Assembly: GCF_014648115.1 (NCBI RefSeq)
Contig: NZ_BMQM01000001.1
Span: 316,427 to 380,426, forward strand
Source of the DNA: Deinococcus seoulensis
Lineage (GTDB): Bacteria; Deinococcota; Deinococci; Deinococcales; Deinococcaceae
DNA: 64,000 nucleotides
Direction of reading: 5' to 3'
The position numbers and the translations under genes are program-made. The notes beneath the pieces were generated by a model. The model saw only the letters and a program-made list of their open reading frames with translations. It ran no database searches and was not told the DNA's origin. Every line of letters starts with the position of its first letter. Position 1 is the first letter of the stretch. Positions 62,685 through 64,000 of the stretch are shown piece after piece.

Positions 62685-63615
62685 CACCCTGCGCCCTCTC
62701 CTCGAGGAGCTGTTCGCCGCGAGTGCGGCCGCCTCGGCGGGCGTGCACCGCAAGCTGCCCGGCGGCCTGCACGTCAAGGCGGCCGTGAAAGGCGAGCGCC
62801 GGATGCTGATCGTGTGGCGCACGGCGGACCGGCTGCCCAGCGCGCGGGAGTGTGAGGTGATCGGCGCGGCCGCCGGGATGCTCAGCCCGTCGTTCCGCGC
62901 CTGGCAGTGCCGCGAAAGTCAGGACGCCTTCCTCGTCACCGAGAGCTTCACCGGGCAGGCCTGCACGCACGAGTGGACCACGACCGCCCCGGTGGACGGT
63001 GGCCACGCGAGTACCTGCGGCCGCTGCGGCGCCACCTGGGAACGGACGCGCTCCGGCCGGGCCAGGACCGAGCGGCTGCGCTACAACGGCGAGAAGGTCT
63101 CCCCCGCCCGCTTCGCGCAGTTCCTGGAACGCGGCCCGGCCGGGGAGCAAGCAGGCAGGGCGCCACCTGAGCGGGCGGCTGCGGTCGTCCCGGCGGCCCA
63201 GGAATCCCTGTGGGCTGCCCCGGAAGTTCAGACCCCCGTGCCGCCGCCGCCACCCCGTCAGAAGGCTTCCAGGCGGGCGGCGCGGCCGTCCGGTCCGGAC
63301 ACCCCGGCCGAGCAGGCCGAGCGGGCCCGGCTGACCGGACTGCTGACCTGCATCACGTTCTGGAGCGCCTGCTGGAGTCCGTGGTTCCGGCGGGCCGTGA
63401 CCATCGACATGCGCCGAGCCACCCTGCGCGGCTCCACCCTGGACGAACTCCGGGAGGAGGTCCGCAGCGCCTACGTGCGCCGCACCCTGCCGTACGCCGT
63501 GCCGTACGTGCTGCTGGCCTGCCGCTGGCAGCACCTGACCCGCGCCCTGCCGGAGCACGCCACACCCGCACCGAACGCCAGCGGGCAGTCCACCCGCACC
63601 AGGAAGGCCGCATGA
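62671..63615 (+). CDS. hypothetical phage protein with zinc-knuckle motif
   Basis: A 314-residue protein of unknown family. An N-terminal domain (residues about 1-90: LHVKAAVKGERRMLIVWRTADRLPSARECEVIGAAAGML) is followed by a possible zinc site (CTHEW ... CGRCGATW, about 92-115), a long Pro/Ala/Arg linker (VQTPVPPPPPRQKASRRAARP), and a helical C-terminal domain (LLTCITFWSACWSPWFRRAVTIDM ... LREEVRSAYVRRTLPYAVPYVLLACRW). GGAGGATCG precedes the ATG. It overlaps the HNH gene by 14 bp and the next gene by ATGA. Confidence 0.7.
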   Translation: MPPTDTLRPLLEELFAASAAASAGVHRKLPGGLHVKAAVKGERRMLIVWRTADRLPSARECEVIGAAAGMLSPSFRAWQCRESQDAFLVTESFTGQACTHEWTTTAPVDGGHASTCGRCGATWERTRSGRARTERLRYNGEKVSPARFAQFLERGPAGEQAGRAPPERAAAVVPAAQESLWAAPEVQTPVPPPPPRQKASRRAARPSGPDTPAEQAERARLTGLLTCITFWSACWSPWFRRAVTIDMRRATLRGSTLDELREEVRSAYVRRTLPYAVPYVLLACRWQHLTRALPEHATPAPNASGQSTRTRKAA

Positions 63616-63995
63616 GCTTCAGCGCCCCCAACTACACGCAGACCCCCAACGAACTGTTCGCCCTGCAGGCCGACATGAAAGAAGCCGAGCTGCGCGTCAC
63701 GCTCGCCATCGTCCGCGCCACCTTCGGGTGGAACGCGGGCGGGCAGCTCGCGCACCTGACGCTCGACATGCTGATGGCCGACACGGGCCTCTCGAAGCAG
63801 GGCGTCATGAACGGCGTGAACGCCGGAAAGGCGCGCGGCACGCTCGTGATCCTCAAGCAGGGCAAGGAGATCTACTACGGCCTGTCCGTCTCCCCGGACG
63901 GCGCGGCAGCGGCGGGTGCCAAAAGTCAACTTGGTAGACTGACATCTTTCAGTTTTAGAAAAGGACGTCCAGCACGGCTTCTGACCTCAGAATGA
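63612..63995 (+). CDS. phage replication protein, winged-helix N-terminal domain
   Basis: A 127-residue protein: APNYTQTPNELFALQADMKEAELRVTLAIVRATFGWNAGGQLAHLTLDMLMADTGLSKQGVMNGVNAGKARGTLVIL is the winged-helix domain that opens phage replication initiators (replication protein O-like). Such proteins usually continue well past this point, but here the frame ends after an AT-rich stretch (from about 63920). It may be a short version, or truncated or frameshifted near 63922. The ATG overlaps the previous stop by ATGA. Confidence 0.78.
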   Translation: MSFSAPNYTQTPNELFALQADMKEAELRVTLAIVRATFGWNAGGQLAHLTLDMLMADTGLSKQGVMNGVNAGKARGTLVILKQGKEIYYGLSVSPDGAAAAGAKSQLGRLTSFSFRKGRPARLLTSE

Positions 63996-64000
63996 GGGTG

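Overview
The window is about 64 kb of a high-GC chromosome that I assign to a Deinococcus species (inference). The evidence is the gap-pgk-tpiA cluster, RecQ with repeated HRDC domains, a DdrA-like Rad52-family protein, an IrrE/ImmA-type protease, small intergenic repeats, and many leaderless genes. In about twenty genes a -10 hexamer (TANNNT type) lies 5-9 nt before the start codon with no Shine-Dalgarno sequence, a habit known from Deinococcus.

Positions 1-53,860 look like ordinary core chromosome. In order: aspS (partial) and hisS; lipid kinase; a Xer-type recombinase with a dif-like palindrome; lnt; a metallophosphatase; a class V aminotransferase; a HAD phosphatase plus M19 dipeptidase; histidine phosphatases; an NlpC/P60 - dipeptide epimerase - Gfo/Idh operon probably for murein peptide use; a quinone-reductase-like SDR with an Rrf2 regulator; uvrC; a PAP2 phosphatase; lysC; a YceI protein; the glycolytic gap-pgk-tpiA cluster; a gluconate kinase/permease operon beside a LacI-type repressor; asnS; phzF; a Cof-type HAD; recQ; a three-subunit molybdenum aldehyde/xanthine oxidoreductase; acetyltransferases; a methyltransferase; typA; an AI-2E-family permease; methylmalonyl-CoA mutase large subunit; a beta-propeller-like secreted protein; glgC; miaA; and an Hsp20.

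From 53,865 to the right edge lies an integrated element, probably a prophage. It begins with a 51-nt 3' half of a tRNA-Leu(CAA) gene, broken in the anticodon loop, which I read as the left attachment site. Next come two G-quadruplex-like tracts, two low-GC lipoprotein genes (cargo), and a leftward operon of XRE repressor, ImmA-like protease, secreted protein and integrase. A divergent switch region follows. A rightward, tightly overlapping early operon then encodes a second XRE protein, an excisionase-like HTH protein, several small unknown and membrane proteins, a zinc-ribbon protein, a DdrA-like Rad52-family annealing protein, an HNH-AP2 endonuclease and a replication protein. The right end of the element lies outside the window.

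Three families of short intergenic repeats stand out. One is a ~131-bp SNR-like element (three full copies and one 46-bp core) whose hairpins show compensatory base changes. Another is a 33-bp element GTGAA-N4-TTCACGA-N10-TCGTGAA with identical spacing in three gene gaps. The third is a set of hairpins and tandem arrays built from TTGATGG/CGGATGG heptads.
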